Source: Shewanella psychrophila
GTDB taxonomy: Bacteria > Pseudomonadota > Gammaproteobacteria > Enterobacterales > Shewanellaceae
Direction: 5' to 3'
DNA: 64,000 nt
Assembly: GCF_002005305.1 (NCBI RefSeq)
Contig: NZ_CP014782.1
Span: forward strand, 5,890,001-5,954,000
The notes under the pieces were generated by a model, which was not told where the DNA came from, ran no database searches, and saw nothing but the letters and a program-made list of their open reading frames with translations. Of the stretch, positions 1 through 8,516 are shown piece by piece (the first letter of the stretch is position 1; every line of letters starts with the position of its first letter). Position numbers and translations under genes: made by a program.

Positions 1-533
1 TCATTAATTATGTGGTGGAATTCGACCGACTAGAGCAATATTCATCTGTCTTCAAAGCCGATATTATCTTCTCCTGTTTAGGCACCACATTAAAACAGGC
101 AGGCTCAATCGAACGACAAAGACAGGTAGATGTCGACTATCAATATCGAGCCGCTAAACTGGCTCAGTCCAATGGGATTAACCACTACCTTTTGGTCTCT
201 TCCAGTGGTGCTAACCCTAACAGTTCAAGTGCCTACCTAAGAATGAAAGGCGAATTAGAAGCTAAGGTGGCTGAACTAGGCTTTAAGCGGATCAGCATTA
301 TTCAACCTTCCCTGCTGTTGGGCAATCGTCAAGATTTTAGATTGGGAGAGAAACTAGGCGCAAGCTTGCTTCCCTTAATATGCCGACTTCCGGTATTGAG
401 TAAGTACCGTCCAATAACAGGTAAACAGGTCGCCGTTAAGATGTGCCAAATTGCACTTCAACAAGTTGTGAGTGTCGATAATAATGACGAGCCTAAGCTG
501 CAATACTATCGACTCGATAAACTGTTTGATTAA
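1..533 (+). CDS. NAD(P)-binding oxidoreductase, HTATIP2/YbjT-like (5' truncated)
   Basis: C-terminal part of a short Rossmann-type oxidoreductase of the atypical SDR (HTATIP2) type, probably cytosolic. The frame is open to the left edge, so the GTG at 12 is not the real start and the nucleotide-binding glycine motif lies outside the window. Visible are the strand after the cofactor site (FSCLGTT), the LVSSSGAN strand and the SDR-like YxxxK pair in AYLRMKGELE, followed by IIQPSLLLG, which is typical of this family. Substrate unknown. It converges with the minus-strand rhodanese gene, with only about 30 bp between the stop codons. Confidence 0.75.
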   Translation, partial: INYVVEFDRLEQYSSVFKADIIFSCLGTTLKQAGSIERQRQVDVDYQYRAAKLAQSNGINHYLLVSSSGANPNSSSAYLRMKGELEAKVAELGFKRISIIQPSLLLGNRQDFRLGEKLGASLLPLICRLPVLSKYRPITGKQVAVKMCQIALQQVVSVDNNDEPKLQYYRLDKLFD

Positions 534-564
534 GCTCACTTTGAATTTCAGCTCGGGGCTAGAT

Positions 565-1392
565 TTAGTCATATTCTGAAGGGCCTAAGTTAGCCTCTAA
601 GTAGCCCTTCAAACCTCCAGCCATAAAAAAGTAATTCTTCACCCCCTCCTTCTCAAGTAAATACTGTAACCAGCGGGTTTGCTTACCCACCGCATCATAG
701 ATGAGTAAGGCTAACCCATCCTTTTTCGCTTTCTTAATTAAGCCTAGAATTTTGTCAGATGAAGCGACGCGGGTGACTTTGGTCAATATGATCACATCCC
801 GTTGAAAGTGTTCCCTGATATCTATCACCATGGCCTTTTTGCCTATTGCTGCAACAAAATCAGCGGGGGTAAGTAAATGAGCCTGACGCAAATCATCATC
901 GATTAACTTATCCAGAGGCACCGGGCTCTCACCTAATAAGACTGCCGCATCCGGGTGTGCCTTAGTCCAACCAAAGATCCCTAAGTCAAACGTCGAAACA
1001 CCTTTGATGCCGAACTTAACAGCCTTATCACAGGCCTTATAGGATTTTGCGCAGGTGATGCCATTACAATAAAACACTATGGGCCTTAGATCCCTTTCTC
1101 TAATCTTCATCAAGCGGGTAATAAAGCCTGCGTTGGATATTGAGATATTCACCGCATTCTTAATATGTAAGGTATCGAATTCATATTTTGATCTAACATC
1201 CACCAACACAGTAGAGTCTAACTGCCGATACAAGTCTTGATGAGATATGGTGGGAATGTCACGATATTTGTCACGCAAAGGAAATTGAATCTCATCGGCA
1301 GAAAAAGCCGTTTGAACGAAGAAAATAACAGACATAAGACTGATGCATAGTAATCCGATAAAACGAGAAAATATTTCCCCTTTCTTAATCAT
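565..1392 (-). CDS. Exported tandem rhodanese-domain protein
   Basis: Two rhodanese-fold domains behind an N-terminal signal sequence. Domain 1 has the DVRSKYEF and HIKNAVNI motifs and an active-site loop with cysteine (FYCNGITC), so it may carry sulfur. Domain 2 (DIREHF... to AGGLKGYLEA) has no cysteine in the equivalent loop (IYDAVGKQ) and is probably non-catalytic. The frame is open up to an ATG at 1440, but the ATG at 1392 (MIKKGEIFSRF) is preferred because it puts a basic n-region directly before the hydrophobic segment; a weak GGTGGG lies upstream. Periplasmic location and sulfur-transfer role are inferred; the partner is unknown. Confidence 0.8.
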   Translation of the reverse strand: MIKKGEIFSRFIGLLCISLMSVIFFVQTAFSADEIQFPLRDKYRDIPTISHQDLYRQLDSTVLVDVRSKYEFDTLHIKNAVNISISNAGFITRLMKIRERDLRPIVFYCNGITCAKSYKACDKAVKFGIKGVSTFDLGIFGWTKAHPDAAVLLGESPVPLDKLIDDDLRQAHLLTPADFVAAIGKKAMVIDIREHFQRDVIILTKVTRVASSDKILGLIKKAKKDGLALLIYDAVGKQTRWLQYLLEKEGVKNYFFMAGGLKGYLEANLGPSEYD

Positions 1393-1440
1393 CACACTGC
1401 CCACCATTACTGAGGAAAGATCACCAAAATTGGCTTTCAA

Positions 1441-1778
1441 TAAAGTTTAGTCAGCCCAAGCATGACCCGCAAGCCAGTACATTCTGGAGCAAATAGTTAG
1501 CATTAACCTTGCTACCTGTGTATTTGGGTTTATCGCAGTCGGGAGCTTATACCAAACCACATCCCCCCAAAGGGTAAAACAGGCAATTGAGAAAGCATAA
1601 GTTCTCCTGAGCAGACTAGTCCCCTTAACATGCTCGAATGAACCGTGATGAACATGCTTCATCACCGAGGGCTTTACCTTGTCTGATGCAACGGCACGAA
1701 TTCGAAATATTACCTTTAGAAATAAGAGGATGGCCATAAGAGAGACCAGCCAGCGACATCTAGTTCTTTATGACGATA
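1441..1778. other. Gap with no convincing gene
   Basis: A 96-codon minus-strand frame (1447-1737) fills most of this stretch but has no ribosome-binding site and no recognisable domain, so it is not called. A hairpin lies inside it: GTGATGAA at 1645-1652 pairs with TTCATCAC at 1658-1665. Otherwise nothing is seen. Confidence 0.4.
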
Positions 1779-2156
1779 TTAATCTAAATACTTCCAGCTA
1801 TCTGCGCCATCGAAATGTCTGACCTTGATATCTTTCATCTTAGTGATAGGGGCCATGCGAAAATTAATGCCATATTTAGCATCAGGGACTTTATCCGTCG
1901 TTACATAGTGGGTCAGGCAACCACAGCTCTGGCAGTGATGAAATTCGATATACTCCTCTCCCCATCGATAAGCTTTTGTCGCCGGCACACTGGTTCCCGC
2001 AATATCCGTGATAAACGACAGCTGAACTTGGTTCGGCGTATAGTAACCCCATAGTGAACCATAACGATTACAGGTAGAGCAGTTGCAGGAAGTGAGTGCT
2101 TCAGGGGAGTGAGCAACTGTGATTTTCACATTGCCGCAATGACAGCTTAATTCCAT
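1779..2156 (-). CDS. GFA / CENP-V fold zinc protein
   Basis: Small zinc protein of the glutathione-dependent formaldehyde-activating (GFA) family, 125 residues. The zinc ligands are visible as CHCGNV near the N-terminus, CNCSTC around residues 24-29 and CQSCGC around residue 77, the standard family pattern. Most members are not true formaldehyde-activating enzymes and their substrate is unknown, so only the fold is assigned. It stands alone on the minus strand, upstream of the rhodanese gene. Confidence 0.85.
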   Translation of the reverse strand: MELSCHCGNVKITVAHSPEALTSCNCSTCNRYGSLWGYYTPNQVQLSFITDIAGTSVPATKAYRWGEEYIEFHHCQSCGCLTHYVTTDKVPDAKYGINFRMAPITKMKDIKVRHFDGADSWKYLD

Positions 2157-2269
2157 TTTTAGTTCCAGTGCTTTAAAAGGTTAGCACCTTAAACTAAAGC
2201 AAGTCGCCGCGCTTAACAACAGCATTGCCGGCCAATAATGAGCTCATAAAAAATACAGATTTTCAGAAG

Positions 2270-2300
2270 AAAACCCCAAATTCTATGTGTTTGGGGTTTT
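2270..2300 (-). terminator. Intrinsic terminator of the lipoprotein gene
   Basis: AAAACCCCAAA at about 2270-2280 pairs with TTTGGGGTTTT at 2290-2300 around a 9-nt loop. A/T tracts on both sides make it potentially bidirectional. It sits 7 bp after the stop of the minus-strand lipoprotein gene. Confidence 0.8.
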
Positions 2301-2306
2301 AAAGTA

Positions 2307-2948
2307 TTATAAACGTGTGGTTTTGGGCGTTAAAAAGTCATCTTTACCTAAGGTCAGCTGACTCTTTTGACTAGCATCTTTGTTCTGCCACTGAGTCCAG
2401 GCTTCAGCCTGAGCCTCATCAACATTCGATTTATAGTCCTTGTACCAGACAGAGACCTGCTCAGTTTGGTCTACGAGTTTCAGCTTCTCTAACCATGAAT
2501 CGAATTCAGGGTTTTGTGGACTAAACTCAGGATTAAATTTCCCTTCGAGCTCGGTCTTGATAGGGCGAAGCTGGAAACCATTGCCATAAATATAACGCAG
2601 CAGAACATAATATCGCTTACCAGCTTCGACATCTGCATTTAAGAAAGTTGCAACCGATGGCAGTGTAGTATGAGACATAAACAGATGATGGCCAGGCTCA
2701 ACGTTTTGCACCATCATAGTTTTAGAGCCTAACATGCCATAAAAGGTCTTATCCTCGCCTTTCACATCATATAGGCCAACCAAAAAAGCACCGCTTATGC
2801 TATTAGCGGGGTTTAAGAATATAATCTGCGCCTTGTCGGCTTGTGGGAGTTCAATAACTTGCTGAGTAGAAGGTGTGATGAATGGTTTGCCTGCACAACC
2901 GCTTAAACTCATGATCGCGATTAGCGTTATTAACTTCAAGTATTTCAT
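2307..2948 (-). CDS. Lipoprotein, DUF2846-like
   Basis: 213-residue predicted lipoprotein: MKYLKLITLIAIMSLSGC gives a clean lipobox (LSGC) with Cys at residue 18. The body has the DUF2846-type pattern: a bulky-hydrophobic ...IIFLNP... start, a G-rich segment, a VEPGHHLF turn and the GKRYYVLLRY strand. The last third is charged and specific to this protein. Function unknown; it is anchored in the inner or outer membrane. Single gene with its own terminator. Confidence 0.75.
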   Translation of the reverse strand: MKYLKLITLIAIMSLSGCAGKPFITPSTQQVIELPQADKAQIIFLNPANSISGAFLVGLYDVKGEDKTFYGMLGSKTMMVQNVEPGHHLFMSHTTLPSVATFLNADVEAGKRYYVLLRYIYGNGFQLRPIKTELEGKFNPEFSPQNPEFDSWLEKLKLVDQTEQVSVWYKDYKSNVDEAQAEAWTQWQNKDASQKSQLTLGKDDFLTPKTTRL

Positions 2949-3187
2949 TGGGTTTCCTTGTTATGAAATGTATTCCCTCATAAATCGTCGATAATGAATT
3001 CATATATCGTCCGAGCATATGAGAGATGGCGCGAATATTAGCGAGTGAAAACAAACAATTCAACAACATTTACATCACATTAAACGGTAAAAACCAGAAT
3101 GATATGTCACCTAATGGATTGATAACGAATAAAAGCAGCGCTACTTGCCATTGCAGCAAGATAACCCCCTAGCGCTTACCCTAATGA

Positions 3188-3682
3188 TTAATCATTAATC
3201 GTAACCTTCTCGACGATAATAGGCTCCCGCGGTACATCATCGTGCCCCATCTTCGACGTGGTTCTGGCCTTTTCAATCTTTCTCACCACATCCATGCCAG
3301 CAGTGACTGCGCCAAATACTGCATAACCCCAGCCAGAATTAGTGGTACCAGTGTGATCGAGAAAATCATTATTACCAAGATTGATAAAAAACTGACCCGT
3401 TGCAGAGTGAGGCGCATCGGTACGTGCCATGGCCAAGGTGCCTTTAACATTTTTTAAGCCTCGATTGGCTTCGTTGACTATTGCCGCACGAGTGGGCTTT
3501 TCATCCATATCAGCAGTAAAACCACCACCTTGAATCATAAACCCCTTGATCACTCTATGAAAAATAGTCCCTTCATAGAAACCATCCTCACAATATTTCA
3601 AGAAGTTTTTCGAGCTCACTGGCGCGGTTTCCATATCGAGTTCAATCTCAATATCGCCAAAATTGGTGGTAAAAATAATCAT
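3188..3682 (-). CDS. ppiB: Peptidyl-prolyl cis-trans isomerase B (cyclophilin)
   Basis: Cytoplasmic cyclophilin that catalyses cis-trans isomerisation of Xaa-Pro bonds. The cyclophilin signature is complete: FHRVIKGFMIQGGG with the catalytic Arg, then MARTDAPHSATGQFFINL and the WGYAVFGAV segment. Starting at the ATG at 3682 (MIIFTTNFGDIEIEL) gives 164 residues, the usual PpiB length. The longer frame to 3736 adds an 18-residue leader with no family match. There is no signal peptide, in agreement with PpiB rather than PpiA. Confidence 0.95.
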   Translation of the reverse strand: MIIFTTNFGDIEIELDMETAPVSSKNFLKYCEDGFYEGTIFHRVIKGFMIQGGGFTADMDEKPTRAAIVNEANRGLKNVKGTLAMARTDAPHSATGQFFINLGNNDFLDHTGTTNSGWGYAVFGAVTAGMDVVRKIEKARTTSKMGHDDVPREPIIVEKVTIND

Positions 3683-3800
3683 GATAAGTCGCTTTGATAG
3701 TAAAAATGATAAAGGCAAAGTATACCCTGAAACCACAGCAAGGGCTTAAATCAGCAGCTTTATCTTCCATGATTTACGCCTTGATTCCTTAATCATTAAT

Positions 3801-4631
3801 TTACCTCGAGCACATGAGCAAGGTATTCATTTCATTATAATTGAGACATTCACACTGCTCAGTGTCTTTACAAGAGACCTTAGATGGTTTCGATGTGCGT
3901 TTTAAAGTCGAGTATGCACCGAGGAAACTCCCAGGCCCTACACTGAATCTGGTAACCCCAAATTTAAGCAGAGTACCGGCTCGCTTTGAAACAGCTAAGT
4001 GATCGCCAGCTAACATAAAACTCAGTGGCATAGTGAGTTCAACACGCAATCTCGATGCGATATGCTCAGAATCTATTCCGGGAATAAAGCCACAATCAGC
4101 GCCAGCGGCTTGATAACGAGTTAAACGAGACTTAGTCATATCAAGTGCTTCACCATGCTCTGCAAGCTCTCGAAGGTACACATCGGTTCTGGCATTGATA
4201 AATACCTGCCCGCAAGATGAAGATGCCCGTATCGCTACTATTTTTGCCACCAGCAACTCAGGTGATTGATCGCCATCCTCTATGTTGATACCAACCACGC
4301 CTAAGCGAACCAGCTCAGCCACTAAAGACACCACATCTGCAGGTTTATCGCTATAGCCATCCTCTATATCTACAGTCACAGGCAACTTGCTCACTCGCAT
4401 GATATTCGCAACAGCAAACAGCAATGCATCGACCGGAAGCTCACCGCCATCGGCATAACCTAATGACCAAGCTAGTGATGCACTACTGGTCGCCAATGCT
4501 TTGGATCCTGACGCTTGTACCACCGCCGCGCTGGCGGCATCCCAAACATTCACCAACACCAGAGGTGAAGTCCCCATGTGCAACTGATGAAAGGCTTCAA
4601 GCTGTGCGCTAAATTGAGTTTGCTTATCCAT
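3801..4631 (-). CDS. Isocitrate lyase / PEP mutase family enzyme
   Basis: 276-residue alpha/beta-barrel protein of the isocitrate lyase/phosphoenolpyruvate mutase superfamily (COG2513-type). Family marks: LVNVWDAASAAVV for substrate binding, TVDIEDGYSD in place of the mutase/lyase DxDxGYG metal motif, the second acidic strand NIEDGD, and FINARTDVYL. The isocitrate lyase KKCGH motif is absent, so it is not glyoxylate-cycle AceA. Members cleave or hydrolyse C-C bonds of 2-oxoacids or 2-methylisocitrate-like substrates; the substrate here is unknown. The C-terminus carries an unusual Cys-containing tail (CKDTEQCEC). Confidence 0.85.
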   Translation of the reverse strand: MDKQTQFSAQLEAFHQLHMGTSPLVLVNVWDAASAAVVQASGSKALATSSASLAWSLGYADGGELPVDALLFAVANIMRVSKLPVTVDIEDGYSDKPADVVSLVAELVRLGVVGINIEDGDQSPELLVAKIVAIRASSSCGQVFINARTDVYLRELAEHGEALDMTKSRLTRYQAAGADCGFIPGIDSEHIASRLRVELTMPLSFMLAGDHLAVSKRAGTLLKFGVTRFSVGPGSFLGAYSTLKRTSKPSKVSCKDTEQCECLNYNEMNTLLMCSR

Positions 4632-4878
4632 TATATGACTCCGTAGCTAGATAGTAATTATCGCCAAGCACTCTAACAAGCGCTCGCTTATCATCCTCGC
4701 GGGAAACGGAACTCAACACAGATTGACCTAAAGTTGCTCCTATTACCGACATAATGGGCTGGAGCAGTCAGGATACCCAGCAAGACATATCGGCTAACAA
4801 TTCTCCAGTTTCTCTCTCCCCTTGTTTGGTTATTTTTTGATAGAGTAGGCATCAAAATAATAATAAATCGAGATATCC

Positions 4879-6303
4879 ATGCCCAGCCAGACTCCCTTTA
4901 TGAATCGCCACTCATTCACTGCTAAACGCTTCGTTTCCGTGCTGCTGGTGACTGGTTCGCTCAGCTGTGTATTATTCGCCACCAGCAGTAAGGCCCAAGG
5001 TACGGCTCCAACTACCGCCCCTTCTCAGGAAGATATGCGCCTCTATGATATTGCTACGGCACCAAGCGCCGACAGGCTGCGCAGTGATGTTGAGAAACTA
5101 GTAAGCTTTGGCACACGCCATACCTTGTCAGAGACAAAATCTGATACCCAAGGTATAGGCGCAGCGAGGCGCTGGATTAAAGCCGAGTTTGAACGTATAT
5201 CCGCTGACTGCGGTGGCTGCTTGGAGGTCATAACTCTGTCCGACACAGCCACAGGCAAGCGCATACCTAAGCCAACGGAAGTGGTTAATGTCATCGCCAT
5301 CCAGCGCGGTACGCTCGCGCCTAAACGTGTAGTCATGATGAGCGGCGATATCGATTCTCGCGTCACCGATGTGATGGACTCGACCTCAATTTCACCCGGC
5401 GCTAACGATAATGCATCCGGTGTTGCAGGTGCTCTTGAAGCGGCTCGCGTGCTATCTAAATATCAGTTTTCCGGCACTATCGTCTACGCCGCACTATCCG
5501 GTGAAGAGCAGGGCCTCTATGGCGGCGCAACACTGGCTCAATATGCCAAGGATAATGACTGGCAAGTACAAGCGGTACTCAACAACGACATGATAGGCAA
5601 CATCGAAGGCATCAATGGCGTCATCGACAATCACACGGTACGAGTATTTTCTGAAGGGGTTCGCATCGCAGAAACAGCCGATGAAGCCAAGGAACGTTAT
5701 TTCAGCGGCGGCGAGAATGACTCGGCATCGCGTAATCTGGCACGCAAGATTAAGACCTTAGCCGATCAATACATGACAAATCTGGATGTTATGATGGTTT
5801 ATCGTTTAGATCGCTTCGGCCGCGGCGGCCATCACTTGCCCTTTAATAAGGCTGGTTTTCCCGCTGTACGTATCATGGAAACCAACGAAAACTACAACCG
5901 TCAGCATCAGGATATCCGTGTCGAAAACGGCATAGCCTACGGCGATGTGATTGAAGGCGTGGATTTTGACTTTAATGCTAAGCTCACCGCACTCAACGCC
6001 ATCAGTCTTGCTTCCATGGCCTGGGCGCCAGCGCCGCCTGAAACCGTCACCATAGAAGGCAAGGTCTCAGCCAGTACCACACTCAATTGGCAGCCAAGTA
6101 AGCAACAAGATATTGTTGGTTACCGCATCTACTGGCGCTTAACCACCCAATCAGAGTGGAGTCACAGCCGCTATGTGGGCAAGGTGAATTCATTCAAATT
6201 AGATAATATGGTTATCGACAACTATCTATATGGCGTCGCCAGCGTAAGCGCAAACGGCAATACCAGTCCGGTAGTCTTCCCCGGTGTAGCTGGAGCATTT
6301 TGA
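4879..6303 (+). CDS. Secreted M28-family zinc aminopeptidase with C-terminal FnIII-like domain
   Basis: 474 residues. An N-terminal signal peptide (basic RHSFTAKRF, then a hydrophobic stretch ending near SSKAQG) implies export. The M28 metal site is visible in order: SGDIDSR, GANDNASGVAG, ALSGEEQGLYGG (catalytic and ligand Glu), NNDMIGN and HHLPFNKAGFPAVR. Residues from about 390 (PPETVTIEGKVSASTTLNWQ...) resemble a fibronectin type III module, as in several secreted M28 enzymes. The final 45 codons are repeated twice more downstream, each ending in a stop. Likely a periplasmic or extracellular aminopeptidase used for peptide scavenging. Start at 4879 or at the internal Met8 cannot be separated. 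Confidence 0.9.
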   Translation: MPSQTPFMNRHSFTAKRFVSVLLVTGSLSCVLFATSSKAQGTAPTTAPSQEDMRLYDIATAPSADRLRSDVEKLVSFGTRHTLSETKSDTQGIGAARRWIKAEFERISADCGGCLEVITLSDTATGKRIPKPTEVVNVIAIQRGTLAPKRVVMMSGDIDSRVTDVMDSTSISPGANDNASGVAGALEAARVLSKYQFSGTIVYAALSGEEQGLYGGATLAQYAKDNDWQVQAVLNNDMIGNIEGINGVIDNHTVRVFSEGVRIAETADEAKERYFSGGENDSASRNLARKIKTLADQYMTNLDVMMVYRLDRFGRGGHHLPFNKAGFPAVRIMETNENYNRQHQDIRVENGIAYGDVIEGVDFDFNAKLTALNAISLASMAWAPAPPETVTIEGKVSASTTLNWQPSKQQDIVGYRIYWRLTTQSEWSHSRYVGKVNSFKLDNMVIDNYLYGVASVSANGNTSPVVFPGVAGAF

Positions 6304-6573
6304 AACTATACGGGCAAGGTGAATTCATTCAAATTAACTAATATAATTATCGACAACTATCTATATGGCGTCGCCAGCGTAAGCGCAAACGGCAATACCA
6401 GTCCGGTAGTCTTCCCCGGTGCAGCTGGAGCATTTTGAAACTATACGGGCAAGGTGAATTCATTCAAATTAACTAATATAATTATCGACAACTATCTATA
6501 TGGCGTCGCCAGCGTAAGCGCAAACGGCAATACCAGTCCGGTAGTCTTCCCCGGTGCAGCTGGAGCTTTTTAA
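6177..6573 (+). repeat. Three tandem 135-bp copies of the peptidase gene 3' end
   Basis: Copy 1 is the end of the peptidase gene (GGGC at 6177, stop TGA 6301-6303). Copy 2 begins at 6312 and stops at TGA 6436-6438. Copy 3 begins at 6447 and stops at TAA 6571-6573. The period is exactly 135 bp (45 codons), so all three are in one reading frame separated by stops. Copies 2 and 3 are nearly identical, but both differ from copy 1 in the same places (for example LTNII instead of LDNMV). Confidence 0.95.
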
Positions 6574-6590
6574 TCAATAGCACAGATAAA

Positions 6591-6625
6591 AAACGATAGA
6601 TTCTGCACTGCAGAATCTATCGTTT
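6591..6625. terminator. Bidirectional terminator-like perfect hairpin
   Basis: AAACGATAGATTCTGCA at 6591-6607 is the inverse complement of the bases up to 6625, a 17-bp stem with almost no loop. A-rich and T-rich flanks suit both the plus-strand peptidase gene and the converging minus-strand gene. Confidence 0.85.
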
Positions 6626-6653
6626 AAAAAGAGAACTTAAGCCGGCTAACGAC

Positions 6654-7763
6654 TCAGTCGCTTCTTCCTCGTCCGGCGATATCCCAGCTATTTATCACTC
6701 TATCACCGCGAATACCGTATAAAGTTGAATAGCTATTCAAGGTCGTATCACAGTGACTAGGAAGCATCATCAAGCGCTGACCTATTGCCAAACCTGCATG
6801 ATTGTCAGCCAGATGTAAGATGCCATGTTCATCACCACCTGTCTGATAGCGGATATCCTCACGATCTTCTACCAGTGGCATTCCCATATCGATTGATAGA
6901 CATTTCATACCGGCATCTACCACGGCACGCTCCTTGGTAGGATGACTAATAACTGTGGTCCACACCTTCAAGGCATTGCTAAACTCATCGTTGATGGCTC
7001 GTCCTTCGCGGTTGCCAATGCCTCGGTACGCCGCATCCATAAAGATGTAAGATCCAGCCTGGATTTCGGTAAACCCCAGACCGTCATAAGCTTCATAGGT
7101 GCCAGTCCCGCCGCCACTGATCACGTCAGGAGCCAAGTTCATCGGCCTGAGATGACTATCGATAAATTCAAATATCCCCACCACAGCCGTTCGAGCCTGT
7201 GCCTGCCGCTCATTAAACCCCTTCACATGTTGCAGGTGACCACTGTATGCCTGAATTCCACGGTAACTTACGCCATCTGTTGCTTGAATCAGCTCAATGA
7301 GTGTCACTAGAGGCTCACCCACTGCAACGCCACAGCGCTGCTGACCACTTTCTACCTCGATCAATAGCTCGACTGTGATACCTGCATCCATGGCATATTT
7401 GCCTATTCCCAAAATATGGTCGGCGTGATCCACCACCTGACAAAATTTCCCTTCGGGATAGGCCAGATGCAGAGCGACCAGACGTTGATACTTGATAGGA
7501 TTGGCAATGGGCGTTGTGATAAGAATGTCTTCAATGCCCGCTTCAGCCATCACTTCGGCTTCCCCTAACTTAGCAGTACAGATCCCCTCGGCGCCTAAAC
7601 TTAATTGCTTCATCGCCAAAGCTGGAATTTTATGGGCCTTAGTATGTGGCCTTAATTTCACACCTTTAGCTGAGACCCTCTGCTGCATGGCGACCAAATT
7701 CGCGTCCATAGCATCCAGATCCACCAATAAGGCGGGGGTGTCCAAATTATCGAGCGTCATCAT
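6654..7763 (-). CDS. DSD1-family PLP-dependent enzyme (D-serine dehydratase / D-threonine aldolase-like)
   Basis: 369 residues, fold-type III (alanine-racemase-like barrel). LRPHTKAHK near residue 40 carries the PLP lysine. SGGGTGTYE and the FMDA...Y region line the cofactor pocket. The C-terminal SHCDTT around residue 337 is the likely divalent-metal site found in eukaryotic-type D-serine dehydratase and D-threonine aldolase. These enzymes eliminate ammonia from D-Ser or retro-aldol cleave D-3-hydroxyamino acids; which reaction applies is not clear from sequence. Monocistronic; its upstream region is shared with the nitrogen-type promoter motifs at 7845-7983. Confidence 0.85.
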   Translation of the reverse strand: MMTLDNLDTPALLVDLDAMDANLVAMQQRVSAKGVKLRPHTKAHKIPALAMKQLSLGAEGICTAKLGEAEVMAEAGIEDILITTPIANPIKYQRLVALHLAYPEGKFCQVVDHADHILGIGKYAMDAGITVELLIEVESGQQRCGVAVGEPLVTLIELIQATDGVSYRGIQAYSGHLQHVKGFNERQAQARTAVVGIFEFIDSHLRPMNLAPDVISGGGTGTYEAYDGLGFTEIQAGSYIFMDAAYRGIGNREGRAINDEFSNALKVWTTVISHPTKERAVVDAGMKCLSIDMGMPLVEDREDIRYQTGGDEHGILHLADNHAGLAIGQRLMMLPSHCDTTLNSYSTLYGIRGDRVINSWDIAGRGRSD

Positions 7764-7844
7764 AACTCCTTAATACTGATTTATGCCTCATATTACGCTG
7801 AAGCAGGCTCAAGTCAGACACTAAATTTGACCACCATTATTTTT

Positions 7845-7983
7845 TGCACTAATCAAAAGCAATTTTGCTCCACTTTGGTGAACATCATCTCCGAGTTTCA
7901 GCTCTGAAATAATCAGTAAAAAAATAAACATCAAAGTTATCAAAGCTTAAGGTAGAAACGTCTGAATTGGCATGAAACTTACA
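7845..7983 (+). promoter_or_regulatory. Candidate NtrC-type sites and sigma54-like promoter
   Basis: TGCTCCACTTTGGTGAA at 7866-7882 matches about 14 of 17 positions of the enteric NtrC consensus (TGCACYWWWWTGGTGCA). TGCACTAATCAAAAGCA at 7845-7861 carries a perfect left half. About 90 bp downstream, TGGCATGAAACTTACA at 7968-7983 resembles a -24/-12 element with correct spacing, but has AC where the conserved -12 GC should be. A strong ribosome-binding site and short ORF follow. Suggestive only. Confidence 0.35.
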
Positions 7984-8041
7984 TACCTATAAGTGAGTAT
8001 GTGATTTATGTTTTAGCATTTAAGTCGAATAAGGAGTCCTC

Positions 8042-8131
8042 ATGAGTAAATTAGTAAAGCTAGGTTCATGTCTCAATCTGCAATGGCAGTTTTTCTTCCA
8101 CCTTGGCGTCAGTCAATGGGATGTCGAATAA
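8042..8131 (+). CDS. Possible 29-residue leader peptide or small protein
   Basis: ATG at 8042 sits 5 nt after a strong AAGGAG (8031-8036); the frame ends at TAA 8129-8131. The peptide starts MSKLVKLGSC and is rich in Phe/Trp (WQFFFHLG). No family recognised. It could be a true small protein, a leader for the HTH gene at 8221, or the remnant start of a lost gene. The strong ribosome-binding site is the main support. Confidence 0.35.
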   Translation: MSKLVKLGSCLNLQWQFFFHLGVSQWDVE

Positions 8132-8220
8132 CCCATACCGCAGCAAATAATGATTTAATCCTTATTAATCATGACAAGGTAATGACACTGATAGGTATTA
8201 GCCGTCATTCAGGAGTAGAG

Positions 8221-8460
8221 ATGAGTATAAAGAGCATGACGCCAAAACTGGCACAGCGTATCGTCAATCGAGTAAAGACCAGCGACAGTCTGCTGTCGGA
8301 TGTAGCCAAAGAATTTGGTGTATCGACCAAAACGGTATACTTGCTGGTCAGGCAGAGTGAACAAAGGGGCGGTCGTACCAACACATTAAAATCAGAGATC
8401 AACAAGCTAACCCAGAAACTTAAGCAACTAATCCTGGAGCTCAAGTTAACTAAACACTAA
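8221..8460 (+). CDS. Small helix-turn-helix protein, transposase OrfA-like
   Basis: 79 residues from the ATG at 8221, which has AGGAG at 8211-8215. The frame extends upstream to 8068 without a good ribosome-binding site, so the shorter form is preferred. Residues about 15-45 (VKTSDSLLSDVAKEFGVSTKTVYLL) form a helix-turn-helix, and the end (LKSEINKLTQKLKQLILEL) looks like a leucine-zipper coiled coil. The arrangement recalls OrfA proteins of IS3-type elements, but no OrfB or inverted repeats are seen here. It may be a domesticated regulator or a remnant. Confidence 0.5.
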   Translation: MSIKSMTPKLAQRIVNRVKTSDSLLSDVAKEFGVSTKTVYLLVRQSEQRGGRTNTLKSEINKLTQKLKQLILELKLTKH

Positions 8461-8516
8461 TCCAATACCCATGGATATCATTATGGCTCCTGCTAAGGAG
8501 CTCCCTTAAGAGGGCC

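Noticed and set aside
1447..1737. 96-codon minus-strand ORF in the gap after the rhodanese gene
   Set aside because: No ribosome-binding site, no signal or domain recognised, composition unlike neighbouring proteins.
6177..6573. CRISPR array
   Set aside because: The 135-bp units are contiguous coding copies without spacers.
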